Shown here piece by piece: positions 8,580 through 17,431 of a DNA stretch of 64,000 nt. The DNA is from Amycolatopsis rubida (GTDB lineage: Bacteria; Actinomycetota; Actinomycetes; Mycobacteriales; Pseudonocardiaceae), in assembly GCF_900115345.1 (NCBI RefSeq), contig NZ_FOWC01000009.1, positions 1 through 64,000 on the forward strand. Reading direction: 5' to 3'. The notes under the pieces are model-generated. The model did not search any database. It was not told the origin of the DNA and worked only from the letters and a program-made list of their open reading frames with translations. Numbering within the stretch: the stretch's first letter is position 1; each line of letters begins with the position of its first letter. The translations under genes and the position numbers were made by a program.

Positions 8580-8591
8580 AAGCCGGCTGGC

Positions 8592-9947
8592 TCAGCGCCA
8601 CCCAGTCTCGTCCAGCCCGCCTGGAATCGGCGCGGCCGGGTCGTACGGCGTGCGGCTGAAGATGAACGTCGCGAGGTTCAGGTGGTTCGCCGTCCCGTCC
8701 GCGTCGCGGCCGACGGTGAGCGTTTCGCCCGCGTAGTAGCCGTCCAGGCCGATCCAGGTGTCCGGGCCCGCGGGACGGAACCGCGACGCCCGTCCGGCTC
8801 CGACGGCCGGGTTCAGCGAGATCAGGCCGTCGCCCTGCACGCGCAGGAAGTACGGCGACGGGCCCCAGTGCCACAGCCCGGTCAGTGCGAGCAGCTCAGG
8901 GTCCACAGTGGACGGGAGCCACTCGTCGGGCAGCGCGGGTTCGAGGTCGTCGGCGGTGGTGATCAGGTCGAGGCACAGCTGCGTGATGTTGACGCCCGAG
9001 GTGGAGTTCGCCAGGCACAGCGCGCCGGTGCCGCTGCGTGGGTCGACGACGGTCGCGGCGAGGAAACCGGGCATCGAGCCGGTGTGCCCGGCCAGGTGCC
9101 TGCCCTGATAGCGCACGACCATCAGGCCGAGGCCGAACCCGGTCGACCACACCTCGGTGTCGTCGACGGTGTTCATCGTCCGCATTTCGTCGACGGTGTC
9201 CGGCGAGAGCACGTCGCCGGTGTGGCCGCCGAGGAACGACGTCCAGCGGCCGAGGTCGGTGATGGTGGACCAGAGCTGGCCGGCCGGGGCCATCGCGCCG
9301 GCGTCCGGCCACTTCTCCGGCATGAGCACGTCGGCGAAGGGATGCACGGCGAATCCCTCGGCGTGCGCGCCTTCCGGATGCGGCGTCGTGCGGTTCATGC
9401 CCAGCGGGGTAAGGATTTCGTCCCGCACCACGTCGAACCACGGCCGCTCGCGGAGCCGGGCGACCAGCTCGCCGAGGACGCCGTAGCCGACGTTCGAGTA
9501 GTGGAACTTGAAGCCGGGACGCAGCTTCGTCGCGTCCTTTTCGAGGCTCGCGACGAGCGCCGCCCAGTCCGCGCCGGGCGCGCGCTCCCACCACTGGCCG
9601 GGCGATTCCGACGTGAGGCCCGACGTGTGCGACAGCAGTTGCGCGATGGTGACCGAGCCGAACGCGGTGCCCGGCAGATGCCGTTCCAGCGGGTCGGTGA
9701 GGTCGAGTTTGCCCTCGTCGCGCAGCCGCATGACTGCGGTCGCGATCATCGTTTTGGTGATCGACCCCAGCCGGTACTGCGTGTTGTCGTCCGGGCGCTG
9801 GTCGCCGACGCGGCCGCGGGCACCGGACCAGACGACGTCGCCGCCTCGGACGACAGCGGCGACGAGGGACGGGGCGCGGCTGACGGACTGCTCGTGTGCG
9901 AGCCGTCGGTACAGGGCGAGTTCGGTGGTGTCGAGCATGGCCGTCAT
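8592..9947 (-). CDS. Serine hydrolase, beta-lactamase/class C family
   Basis: About 451 residues with the penicillin-binding-fold motifs. SITKTMIA holds the SxxK nucleophile Ser and general-base Lys, HYSNVGYGVLG holds the YxN motif, and HTGSMPG takes the place of KTG. There is no signal peptide, so a cytoplasmic esterase or D-peptidase-like role is more likely than beta-lactam resistance. It is the last gene of the exporter/two-component operon, starting within 20 bases of the response regulator stop. The ATG at 9947 is used; TTG at 9959 and ATG at 9938 are alternatives. The C-terminal 100 residues form a beta-rich extra domain. Confidence 0.85.
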   Translation of the reverse strand: MTAMLDTTELALYRRLAHEQSVSRAPSLVAAVVRGGDVVWSGARGRVGDQRPDDNTQYRLGSITKTMIATAVMRLRDEGKLDLTDPLERHLPGTAFGSVTIAQLLSHTSGLTSESPGQWWERAPGADWAALVASLEKDATKLRPGFKFHYSNVGYGVLGELVARLRERPWFDVVRDEILTPLGMNRTTPHPEGAHAEGFAVHPFADVLMPEKWPDAGAMAPAGQLWSTITDLGRWTSFLGGHTGDVLSPDTVDEMRTMNTVDDTEVWSTGFGLGLMVVRYQGRHLAGHTGSMPGFLAATVVDPRSGTGALCLANSTSGVNITQLCLDLITTADDLEPALPDEWLPSTVDPELLALTGLWHWGPSPYFLRVQGDGLISLNPAVGAGRASRFRPAGPDTWIGLDGYYAGETLTVGRDADGTANHLNLATFIFSRTPYDPAAPIPGGLDETGWR

Positions 9948-9961
9948 TCTGCCCGGCAAGC

Positions 9962-10585
9962 TCAGCCGAGCAGTTGCCGGTCCAGCGCCGTCGTGACCGC
10001 CGCCGTGCGGTCGGAAACGCCGAGCTTCGAGAACACCCGCAGCAGGTGGGTTTTCACCGTCGCCTCGCCGATGTGCAGCTCGCGGCCGATTTCGGCGTTG
10101 GTGCGGCCCTTCGCGACCAGCCGCAGCACCTCCACCTCGCGAGCGGACAGCGGCGACACCGGTTCCGGGTTTCGCATCCGGTGCACGAGCTTGCCCGCGA
10201 CCGACGGCGCCAGCACGGTCTCGCCGCGATGCGCGGCTCGGATCGCACCGGCCAATTCGGTGCGCGACGCGTCTTTCAGCAGATATCCCGACGCGCCGGC
10301 CTCGACCGCGCGGAGGATGTCGGCGTCGGTTTCGTACGTGGTGAGCACGACGATCCGGCGCGCGGGCGTTTCCTTGAGGATCGCGTGGATCGCGCCGACG
10401 CCGTCGAGGCCCGGCATGCGCAGGTCCATCAGGACGACGTCGGGCTGTTTCACGCGGTCGAGCGCCACCGCTTCGTCACCGGAACCGGCTTCGCCGACCA
10501 CCGTCAGGTCGTCCTCGGCTTCGAGCATGCCGCGCAGTCCTTCGCGTACCACGGGATGGTCGTCGACGAGCATGATCGTGATCAC
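9962..10585 (-). CDS. NarL/LuxR-type response regulator
   Basis: A 207-residue two-domain regulator. The receiver has DDHPVVREG with the acidic pair, the phosphoacceptor Asp in VVLMDLRMPGLDG and Lys in GYLLKDA. The C-terminal LuxR-type helix-turn-helix has LSAREVEVLRLVAKGRTNAE followed by IGEATVKTHLLRVFSKLGV. The GTG start overlaps the kinase stop (GTGA, 10582-10585), so translation is coupled and the kinase is its partner. It probably controls the exporter genes in the same operon. Confidence 0.94.
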   Translation of the reverse strand: MITIMLVDDHPVVREGLRGMLEAEDDLTVVGEAGSGDEAVALDRVKQPDVVLMDLRMPGLDGVGAIHAILKETPARRIVVLTTYETDADILRAVEAGASGYLLKDASRTELAGAIRAAHRGETVLAPSVAGKLVHRMRNPEPVSPLSAREVEVLRLVAKGRTNAEIGRELHIGEATVKTHLLRVFSKLGVSDRTAAVTTALDRQLLG

Positions 10586-11751
10586 ACGGGCACCTCCAGT
10601 TCCAGTTCGGTGCCGCCGTTCGCGCCGGTCCGCACTCTCAGGGTGCCGCCCACCTGCTCGGCTCGCGAACGCATGCCGCGCAACCCGAATCCGAACACGT
10701 CGGCGTCCGGGGTGAAGCCGCGCCCGTTGTCCTCGACGCGCAACCGTATCGCTCCGTCCACAGCGGACAGCCGCACGCGGACGAGGGCCGCGCCCGAATG
10801 CTTGCGTACGTTCGACAGCGCCTCTTGCGCCGCGCGCAGCAGCACTACTTCGACCGCAGTGGACAGTGGCGGCAGCCCTTCGTCCACTGCGCACTCAACC
10901 GGAATGCCTAGCTCCTCGGCGAGCCGATCTGCCTGCCGCCGGATGGCTTCCGGCAACGAGCCAGTGGCCAAATCGGACGGTGCGAGCGCCGCGACCATCG
11001 CGCGGGCTTCGGCGAGATTCTCGCGCGCGGTACGGTCAGCGAGCGCGAGATGTTTGCGCACTGTGGACAGATCAGTGTCCAGTTCGGACTCGATCGCCTG
11101 GGTCAGCGTGATGATGCTGGTGAACCCCTGGGCGAGCGTGTCGTGGATTTCCCGCGCCAGCCGCTCGCGTTCGGCCGCGGTGCCCGCTTCCCTCGACAGG
11201 CGGGCGACCTCGGCCTGGCTGGATTCCAGCTCGCGGATCAGCTCGGCGCGGGCGTGGCTCTCCCGCAGCACATCGGTGGCGAACTTTCCGGCCAGCAAGC
11301 TGAAGGTGATCAGGATCGCGGTCATCGGCAGCAGGATCGACAGCAGCTGGCCGTTCCAGCCGCCGTTGAGCACCCCCGAAACGGGCTCGAACAGGATCAG
11401 CAGCGTGGTCGCCACCGCCGCCGGGCGCAGCTCCAGCAGCATGAACAACAGCGGGCAGGCAATGAACAGCGCGAAGCTCGCGGTGGTGGTCGCGAGCATG
11501 GCGGTACTCATCAGCGCGATCAGCACCGCTGCCGCGATGTGCGCGCGTCCGCTGTGCGCACTCTGCACGAGGCGCCGTCCGACGGCGAGGTACCCGGCCA
11601 CGATCGCCGCCAGCGCCGCCTCCGCCACGATTTTCGCCGTCGTCGGCCTGTCGCTGCTGAAGAGCACCAGGAGGGCGGTCGCCACGTAGGCGACCGCGAA
11701 CAGCACCTCCCAGGACCAGTACGACCGCTCCCACGCGTCGGCTTGGTTCAC
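10582..11751 (-). CDS. Sensor histidine kinase (HisKA_3 type)
   Basis: A 389-residue membrane kinase. The N-terminal half has about five hydrophobic segments (for example VLFAVAYVATALLVLF and LLSILLPMTAILITFSLLAG) with no large extracellular sensor loop, so it probably senses a membrane event or the exporter itself. The H box ERERLAREIHDTLAQGFTSI is of the NarX/DesK class; AAQEALSNVRKHSG, VEDNGRGF and GFGLRGMRSRAEQVGG are the N, G1 and G2 ATP-binding motifs. The GTG start overlaps the permease stop (GTGA, 11748-11751). Confidence 0.92.
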   Translation of the reverse strand: MNQADAWERSYWSWEVLFAVAYVATALLVLFSSDRPTTAKIVAEAALAAIVAGYLAVGRRLVQSAHSGRAHIAAAVLIALMSTAMLATTTASFALFIACPLLFMLLELRPAAVATTLLILFEPVSGVLNGGWNGQLLSILLPMTAILITFSLLAGKFATDVLRESHARAELIRELESSQAEVARLSREAGTAAERERLAREIHDTLAQGFTSIITLTQAIESELDTDLSTVRKHLALADRTARENLAEARAMVAALAPSDLATGSLPEAIRRQADRLAEELGIPVECAVDEGLPPLSTAVEVVLLRAAQEALSNVRKHSGAALVRVRLSAVDGAIRLRVEDNGRGFTPDADVFGFGLRGMRSRAEQVGGTLRVRTGANGGTELELEVPV

Positions 11752-12563
11752 TTCGCTTCGTTCGTCCACCGGAACGTCACCCTCGCGAGCACCAGGCCCA
11801 CCACGCACCACACCGCCAGCACCAGCGCCACCTTCGGAAGCTCCCATGTCCCCGCCATTTCCTGGGTCGCGGCCTCCGGCGGAAGGAACACCGAGCGGAA
11901 GCCCTGGCAGATCCATTTCAGCGGGAAGAACGACGCGACGTCGACCATGATCCTCGGCAGGTTCGTGATCGGCGTGACGAACACCCCGGAAATGAACTGC
12001 AGCACCAAGTACACCAGCTGCACCAGCGCCACGGTGCCGTTGGCGGTGCGGGTGGCCGAGCTGATCGCGATGCCCAGCAGCGTCGAGGAGACGATCCCGA
12101 GCAGCAGCACCCAGAGCAGGGTCAGCCATTTCGCCGGATCGGACGGCAGTTCGAGACGGAACAGCAGCATCGCCACCGCGGCCATCAGGACGGTCTGCGA
12201 CACACTGGTCACCGCGACCATCACCATCTTGCCGGCGAAGTAGGCCGGCGCGGGCATCGGCGTGCCGCGCAAGCGTTTCAGCGCACCGATTTCCCGGTCC
12301 GCGGCGATGCCGATGCCGACGCTGTTGAACGACGTCGACACGATGCCCGCGCCGATCATCCCGGCGGCGAGCAGCTGCCCGGACGACACCCCGGCCTGCC
12401 CGGTCGGGCCGTCGAGGATGGAGCCGAGCAGGATCATCAGCACCGCGGGCAGCGAGAAGGTGAACACCACCTGCTCGCGGTTGCGGAAGAACTGCCGCAG
12501 TTCGAGCGCGCCGCGGGCGAGGCCCAAGCGGAACGTGCCCGGCACGGCCATGGTCGTGGTCAC
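11748..12563 (-). CDS. ABC-2 type exporter permease
   Basis: A 271-residue permease with six hydrophobic segments, starting with a short cytoplasmic N-terminus and VVFTFSLPAVLMILLGSILD. The stretch ALKRLRGTPMPAPAYFAGK after the second segment is the typical coupling region of DrrB/ABC-2 permeases. With the ATPase it would form a drug, lipid or peptide exporter. The GTG start overlaps the ATPase stop (GTGA, 12560-12563). The substrate is unknown; the two-component system in the same operon suggests response to cell-envelope or antibiotic stress. Confidence 0.9.
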   Translation of the reverse strand: MTTTMAVPGTFRLGLARGALELRQFFRNREQVVFTFSLPAVLMILLGSILDGPTGQAGVSSGQLLAAGMIGAGIVSTSFNSVGIGIAADREIGALKRLRGTPMPAPAYFAGKMVMVAVTSVSQTVLMAAVAMLLFRLELPSDPAKWLTLLWVLLLGIVSSTLLGIAISSATRTANGTVALVQLVYLVLQFISGVFVTPITNLPRIMVDVASFFPLKWICQGFRSVFLPPEAATQEMAGTWELPKVALVLAVWCVVGLVLARVTFRWTNEAK

Positions 12564-13399
12564 GGTTGCTCCCCGATCAGGTCGAGATAGACGTCTTCCA
12601 GGCTGGGGCGCGTCACGGTGAGACCGGCGAGTTCCCCTCGGTCGGCGGCGAGTTGCGAGACGAGTTTCGTCGGGAACTGCGTGCGTTCCTCGTGACTGCC
12701 GCGTTCGTCCTGCCACCGCACGACCGCCTCGGCGCGTTCGCGGCCGCCGAGCGTCGCCGGCGTCCCCTCGGCGACGACCGAACCGCGCGCGATCACCGCG
12801 AGCCGGTCGGCCAGCGCCTCGACCTCGTCGAGATAGTGCGTGGTCAGCAGGATCGTGGTGCCCTCGTGGGCGAGCCCGTCGATGAGCGCCCAGAACTGCC
12901 GCCGCGCCTCGGGGTCGAAGCCGGTGGTCGGCTCGTCGAGGAACAGCAGCTCTGGACGGCCGATGATGCCGAGGGCGACGTCCACCCGGCGGCGTTGCCC
13001 GCCGGACAGCGACTTCACCCGCGCGCCCGCCTTCGCGGTGAGGCCGACCTGGTCGATCACCTCTGCCGGATCACGTGGGTTCGGGTAGTACTTCGCGAAG
13101 TGCCGCACGGTCTCCGCGACGGTCAGTTCCGCCGCGTCGGTGGCCGTTTGCAACACGATGCCGAGGCGGGCGCGCCACGCGCGTCCCGCGGTACCCGGGT
13201 CCTCGCCGAGGACAGTGGCTTCCCCCGCCGTCCGCTGCCGGTGCCCCTCCAGGATCTCGACGGTGGTCGTCTTGCCCGCGCCGTTGGGCCCGAGCAGGGC
13301 GAACACCTCGCCGTCACGGATGTCGAGATCGATCCCGGCCACGGCGAGGTGGCCCGGGTACTCCTTGCGCAGTCCGCGCACTCGCACTGCTGTGCTCAT
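12560..13399 (-). CDS. ABC exporter ATPase
   Basis: A 279-residue ATPase of the DrrA/CcmA group. Walker A is GPNGAGKTTTVE, the signature is LSGGQRRRVDVAL and Walker B is LLFLDEPTTGFD, followed by TTHYLDEVEALADR. The C-terminal 60 residues are the usual extension. It is the first gene of a five-gene minus-strand operon (ATPase, permease, kinase, regulator, hydrolase), in which the first four are joined by 4-base overlaps, and it is divergent from the EphD-like gene. The 137-base gap between the two must hold both promoters. Confidence 0.94.
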   Translation of the reverse strand: MSTAVRVRGLRKEYPGHLAVAGIDLDIRDGEVFALLGPNGAGKTTTVEILEGHRQRTAGEATVLGEDPGTAGRAWRARLGIVLQTATDAAELTVAETVRHFAKYYPNPRDPAEVIDQVGLTAKAGARVKSLSGGQRRRVDVALGIIGRPELLFLDEPTTGFDPEARRQFWALIDGLAHEGTTILLTTHYLDEVEALADRLAVIARGSVVAEGTPATLGGRERAEAVVRWQDERGSHEERTQFPTKLVSQLAADRGELAGLTVTRPSLEDVYLDLIGEQP

Positions 13400-13511
13400 G
13401 GGGTCCAGCGTGCGCCGCCGAGGGTGGCTCGCGGGACGTCCGGGCAGTGGAATCCGGTTGTCCGTCGAACGGTGGACACGGTGGTTTCCCGTGGAACCAC
13501 GACGCTCGCTG

Positions 13512-13536
13512 TTGACAAGTTGTCTAACATGACAAG
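13512..13536 (+). promoter_or_regulatory. EphD-gene promoter with three GACAA half-sites
   Basis: The sequence GACAA-G-TTGTC-TAACAT-GACAA directly precedes the ATG at 13537. It makes two overlapping palindromes with 1-base and 6-base spacers. TAACAT (13525-13530) is a plausible -10 box placed so that transcription would start at or next to the ATG, giving a leaderless message. The half-site array fits an operator for the TetR protein encoded at the end of this operon. Confidence 0.5.
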
Positions 13537-15258
13537 ATGTCTCACAAGCAGGTGACTGCCAGCGACGGAGTCCGCCTTTCGGTCCGGGTGAGCGGCAACC
13601 CGGACGGGCCCACGGTCGTGCTCGTGCACGGATATCCGGACAACAGTTCGATGTGGGACGGCGTGGCCGAGGAGCTGCGCCGCGCGCACCGCGTGGTCGT
13701 CTACGACGTGCGCGGCGCGGGCGAATCCGACAAACCGCGAGCGCGCCAGGCGTACCGGCTGGACCAGCTCGCCGACGACCTCGCCGCGGTGGTCGACGAG
13801 GTGCAGCCGTTCGGCAAAGTCCACCTCGTCGCGCACGACTGGGGTTCGATCCAGGCCTGGCACGCGGTCACCGGCGACCAGCTGCGCGGCCGGATCGCTT
13901 CCTACACCTCGCTTTCCGGGCCCAGCCTCGATCACGCCGGCGCGTGGTTCCGTGCCCAGCTGACTCGCCCGACGCCGCGTCGTCTCGGGCACGCGCTGCG
14001 GCAGTTCCTGCACTCGTATTACATCGTCGCGTTCCAGGTTCCGTTGATCCCGGAACTGTTGTGGCGCACGGGAATCATGCGCACGCTGATCGGGAAGCTG
14101 GAGCCTGCCGAATCGGCGCCGAAGACGGCCGACGGCGTGCACGGCCTGAAGCTTTACCGGGCGAACATGGGGCCGCGGCTTTCCCGGCCGCACCCGCGTC
14201 CGGCGGAAATCCCGGTGCAGGTGCTCGCGCCGACCGGCGATTCGTACGTCACCACGCCGCTGCAGACCGAGGTCGAGCGCTGGGTTCCGGATCTGCGCGT
14301 CCGGCGGGTGATCGGTTCGCACTGGATTACCCGGACCAAACCGGAAGTGGTTGCTGCTGCGGCAGCCGAGCTGATCGCGTCGGTGGAAACCGGCGAGGAA
14401 ACGCGGGCGCTGCGGCGGGCGCGGGTCGGTCGCGGCAGCGGTCGCTTCGCCCACCACCTCGTCGTCGTGACCGGTGCGGGCAGCGGCATCGGCCGGGAGA
14501 CCGCGCTGGCGTTCGCGGCCGAGGGCGCGGACGTGGTGGTCAGCGACATCAACGGCGATTCGGCGGCGGAGACCGCGAAACTGGTGCGGGAACGCGGAGT
14601 CGATGCCGGCGAGTACACAGTGGACTCTTCGAATGGCGAGGCGGTCGCCCGGTTCGCCGAGCAGGTGCGCGACGAGTTCGGCGTGCCGGACATCGTGGTG
14701 AACAACGCCGGGATCGGCATGTCCGGCCCGTTCCTCGACACCACGATCGAGGACTGGGAGAAGGTCGTGGACGTCAACCTGTGGGGCGTGATCCACGGGT
14801 GCCGAGCGTTCGCGCCGATGATGCAGGAACGCGCTGAGGGCGGGCAGCTCGTCAACCTCGCTTCTGCCGCGGCTTATCTGCCGTCGAAGATCCTCACCGC
14901 TTACGGCACCACGAAGGCCGCCGTGCTCGCGTTGAGCAATGGCTTGCGCGCGGAGTTGGCGTCCGAGGGAATTGGCGTGACCGCGGTTTGCCCGGGGCTG
15001 GTGAACACGAACATCACCAAGACCACCAAGTTCGTCGGCGTCGACGAGGTCGAGGAGAAGCGGCGGCAGAAGGAATCGTCGAAGCTCTACGCCCGGCGCA
15101 ATTTCGGTCCGGAACGAGTGGCGCGCGACATTCTGCGTGCGGTGGAGAAGAACGTCGCGATCCAACCGTCCACTCCGGAAGCGAAGGTCGCACTGGTCCT
15201 TTCCCGACTGACGCCGGGGTTGCTGCGTGCGGCGGCGAAACTGGACGTCACGCCGTGA
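13537..15258 (+). CDS. ephD: EphD-like fusion: epoxide-hydrolase-type alpha/beta hydrolase plus short-chain dehydrogenase
   Basis: A 573-residue fusion. Residues 1-290 are an alpha/beta hydrolase of the epoxide-hydrolase type: HGYP at 31-34 (oxyanion), nucleophile Asp101 in AHDWGSIQAW and a late His in GSHWITRTK near 262. Residues about 305-560 are a classical SDR: TGAGSGIG at 312-319 binds NAD(P), NNAG at 389-392, and Ser443, Tyr456 and Lys460 form the active site. The same architecture occurs in Mycobacterium tuberculosis EphD, which has been linked to mycolic acid modification. Both domains keep their catalytic residues. The stop overlaps the TetR gene (GTGA). If this organism lacks mycolates, the substrate must differ. 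Confidence 0.9.
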   Translation: MSHKQVTASDGVRLSVRVSGNPDGPTVVLVHGYPDNSSMWDGVAEELRRAHRVVVYDVRGAGESDKPRARQAYRLDQLADDLAAVVDEVQPFGKVHLVAHDWGSIQAWHAVTGDQLRGRIASYTSLSGPSLDHAGAWFRAQLTRPTPRRLGHALRQFLHSYYIVAFQVPLIPELLWRTGIMRTLIGKLEPAESAPKTADGVHGLKLYRANMGPRLSRPHPRPAEIPVQVLAPTGDSYVTTPLQTEVERWVPDLRVRRVIGSHWITRTKPEVVAAAAAELIASVETGEETRALRRARVGRGSGRFAHHLVVVTGAGSGIGRETALAFAAEGADVVVSDINGDSAAETAKLVRERGVDAGEYTVDSSNGEAVARFAEQVRDEFGVPDIVVNNAGIGMSGPFLDTTIEDWEKVVDVNLWGVIHGCRAFAPMMQERAEGGQLVNLASAAAYLPSKILTAYGTTKAAVLALSNGLRAELASEGIGVTAVCPGLVNTNITKTTKFVGVDEVEEKRRQKESSKLYARRNFGPERVARDILRAVEKNVAIQPSTPEAKVALVLSRLTPGLLRAAAKLDVTP

Positions 15259-15854
15259 GCCGTCCGCGCCGGATGACCGCGCAGGCCCGGCGGGACGATC
15301 TGATCGCGGCCGCACTGGATTTGTTCGGCACCCGGGCTCCGGAATTGGTCACGGTGGACGACATCGTGGCGCGCGCCGAGGTGTCGCGGCCGTTGTTCTA
15401 CCGGTATTTCCCGAGCCTGCGGGAACTGCAAATGCAGGCACTGCGCACGGTCACCGACGGTTTGGTCGACCGGCTCGCGACGCTTGAGGAAGGCCCGCCG
15501 GAAGAACGGCTGCGCGCGGCCGTACGCGGTCTCGTCGATGTCGCCGCGCACTACCGCGAAGGCTATGTCGCGTTGCTGCGCAGCGGTTCAGTCATCGCCA
15601 CTTCGGAGACGGATGCCGCGATCGACGAGGTCCGCAATCGTGCCGTCGAGCTGATCCTGGAGGCACTCGCGATTCCCGAACCGGCACCGTTGGTGCTGCT
15701 GACCCTGCGCTGCTGGACCGCAGTGGTCGAGGGCACGTTGCTGTCGTGGCTGCAGGAGGGCACCGTCCCGCGCGAAACGCTGGACGGCTGGCTGGTCGAT
15801 CAGCTCACCGCGATGCTCGCCGCCACCGACGCGCACCTGGCCACAACGCCGTGA
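15255..15854 (+). CDS. TetR-family regulator of the EphD operon
   Basis: About 199 residues. The N-terminal helix-turn-helix is VTVDDIVARAEVSRPLFYRY followed by FPSLRELQMQAL. The C-terminal half resembles lipid-responsive TetR proteins but the ligand cannot be told. The GTG start at 15255 overlaps the EphD stop (GTGA); an ATG six codons later is an alternative. Co-transcription with the EphD gene and the GACAA array at 13514-13535 suggest autoregulation. Its stop codon lies inside the 47-nt palindrome at 15851-15897. Confidence 0.9.
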   Translation: MSRPRRMTAQARRDDLIAAALDLFGTRAPELVTVDDIVARAEVSRPLFYRYFPSLRELQMQALRTVTDGLVDRLATLEEGPPEERLRAAVRGLVDVAAHYREGYVALLRSGSVIATSETDAAIDEVRNRAVELILEALAIPEPAPLVLLTLRCWTAVVEGTLLSWLQEGTVPRETLDGWLVDQLTAMLAATDAHLATTP

Positions 15855-15897
15855 AGGACTCCTTGGGGGAATCCAATTCCCGCAAGGAGCCCTTCAC
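15851..15897. repeat. 47-nt palindromic intergenic element, copy 2
   Basis: Two 23-base arms around one central base, matching at 20 of 23 positions, starting GTGAAGGACTCCTTG and ending CAAGGAGCCCTTCAC. It lies between the converging TetR and citrate synthase genes, and the TetR stop TGA (15852-15854) forms part of the left arm. It probably ends transcription in both directions. Confidence 0.8.
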
Positions 15898-15906
15898 GGA
15901 CTCAAC

Positions 15907-17046
15907 TCAGATCTGGGTGACGCTGTCCCAGCCTTCGACCTCGGACGGCGTGCGCGGGCCGGGGCCGACGTACTTCGCCGACGGACGGACCAGGCGGCCG
16001 GTCTTCTTCTGCTCCAGGATGTGCGCGGCCCAGCCGGCGGTGCGTGCGGAGGAGAACATCGCGGGCATCATGTGCGGCGGCACCTTCGCGAAGTCCAGGA
16101 TCACCGCGGCCCAGAACTCGACGTTCGTTTCGATCGGGTGGTCCGGACGGCGTTCGCGCAGCTCGGCCAGCGCGGCCTGCTCCAGCGCGGCGGCCACCTC
16201 GTAGCGTTCGGCGCCCAGTTCCTTGCAGGTGCGGCGCAGCACGCGGGCGCGCGGGTCCTCCGCGCGGTACACGCGGTGGCCGAAGCCCATCAGCCGTTCC
16301 TTGCGGTCGAGAATGCCCTTGACCAGCGCGCGGGCGTCACCCGAGCGCTCGACCTCCTCGATCATCGGCAGCACGCGCGCCGGGGCGCCGCCGTGCAGCG
16401 GGCCGGACATCGCGCCGATCGCGCCGGACAGTGCCGCCGCAACGTCTGCCCCGGTGGAGGCGATGACGCGCGCGGTGAAGGTGGAGGCGTTGAGGCCGTG
16501 TTCGGCGGCGGAAACCCAGTACGCGTCGACCGCTTTGACGTGCGCCGGGTCCGGCTCGCCGCGCCAGCGGATCATGAAGCGCTCAGTGATCGACTTGGCC
16601 TCGTCGACCCGCGACTGCGGCACCGCGGGCTGGCCGATGCCGCGCGCGGACTGCGCGACGTAGGACAGCGCCATCACCGAAGCACGGGCGAGCTGGTCAC
16701 GCGCCTCCTCGTCGGTGATGTCGAGCAGCGGCCGGTAACCCCAGATCGGGGCGAGCATGGCGAGCGCGGACTGGACGTCGACCCGGACGTCGCCGGTGTG
16801 CACCGGAAGCGGGAACGGCTCGGCGGGCGGAAGCCCGGTCCCGAACCGCCCGTCCACCAGGAGCCCCCATACGTCGCCGAAGGTCACCTTCCCGGCGAGG
16901 TCCTCGATGTCGACGCCGCGGTAGCGCAGCGCGCCGCCGTCCCGATCGGGTTCGGCGATTTCGGTCCGAAACGCGACGACGCCTTCGAGTCCAGGCCGGA
17001 ACCCGTCGTCGGCTTCGTTGGTGGTGCTGATCGTGGAGGTAGTCAC
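15907..17046 (-). CDS. Citrate synthase, short (CitA/type 2-like) form
   Basis: A 379-residue citrate synthase that condenses acetyl-CoA (or propionyl-CoA in methylcitrate synthases) with oxaloacetate (EC 2.3.3.-). Active-site His are in AAEHGLNASTFTAR and GPLHGGAPARV; GFGHRVYRAEDPRA carries a third substrate-binding His and Arg; the catalytic Asp region is NVEFWAAVILDFAKVP. It lacks the N-terminal extension of the main enzyme at 44560-45876 and belongs to the shorter group. I chose GTG 17044-17046 (TTSTISTTNEADD follows). Whether it makes citrate or 2-methylcitrate cannot be decided; no prpB/prpD genes are nearby. Confidence 0.92.
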   Translation of the reverse strand: MTTSTISTTNEADDGFRPGLEGVVAFRTEIAEPDRDGGALRYRGVDIEDLAGKVTFGDVWGLLVDGRFGTGLPPAEPFPLPVHTGDVRVDVQSALAMLAPIWGYRPLLDITDEEARDQLARASVMALSYVAQSARGIGQPAVPQSRVDEAKSITERFMIRWRGEPDPAHVKAVDAYWVSAAEHGLNASTFTARVIASTGADVAAALSGAIGAMSGPLHGGAPARVLPMIEEVERSGDARALVKGILDRKERLMGFGHRVYRAEDPRARVLRRTCKELGAERYEVAAALEQAALAELRERRPDHPIETNVEFWAAVILDFAKVPPHMMPAMFSSARTAGWAAHILEQKKTGRLVRPSAKYVGPGPRTPSEVEGWDSVTQI

Positions 17047-17431
17047 TCTTCGCGAACCCTTTCGATGCGCATTCCCCGGCTGTGTTGTGCACGCGCGGAC
17101 GGGATACACGCTGGCTCCTTGCGCGCCTCATCGCACGGTGGGACAAACCATGCTCCCTTTACCCGGCTGGGGCAACGGAAGATGTCGTGGTTTCGGTCAC
17201 GATTACGAGAACGATTCAGTCCAGGTGAGCCCGGGACGCTACTTTCTCCCGTCGAGTGAGGTGACCGCTGACTGGTACCCCGGTGGCCCGCAGGTGAACC
17301 CCGGCTTGCGGAGACGGGCGGGTGTCACGCTCGGTGAGCGGGGCGGTCGCCAGGCGTGCTCCAGCAGCGGCGGGCCGCCATTGGCGGCGAATTGGGTCTT
17401 GAACGAACTGCCGGGCGGCACTTCGCCTGGA
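17047..17431. other. Intergenic stretch between citrate synthase and decayed lipoprotein gene
   Basis: About 385 bases with no convincing gene on either strand. The part next to 17046 must hold the citrate synthase promoter; I see no clear consensus boxes. Open frames here are short and arginine/proline-rich, as expected from antisense or random high-GC sequence. Confidence 0.5.

Noticed and set aside
8592..9947. Calling the serine hydrolase an antibiotic-resistance beta-lactamase
   Set aside because: It has SxxK and YxN but no signal peptide and HTG in place of KTG; most such proteins are esterases or peptidases.
8550..10715. A 721-codon plus-strand open frame
   Set aside because: It is antisense to the hydrolase and response regulator genes, which have full motif sets.
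13396..15315. A 639-codon minus-strand open frame
   Set aside because: It is the exact shadow of the EphD-like gene; no motif is seen.
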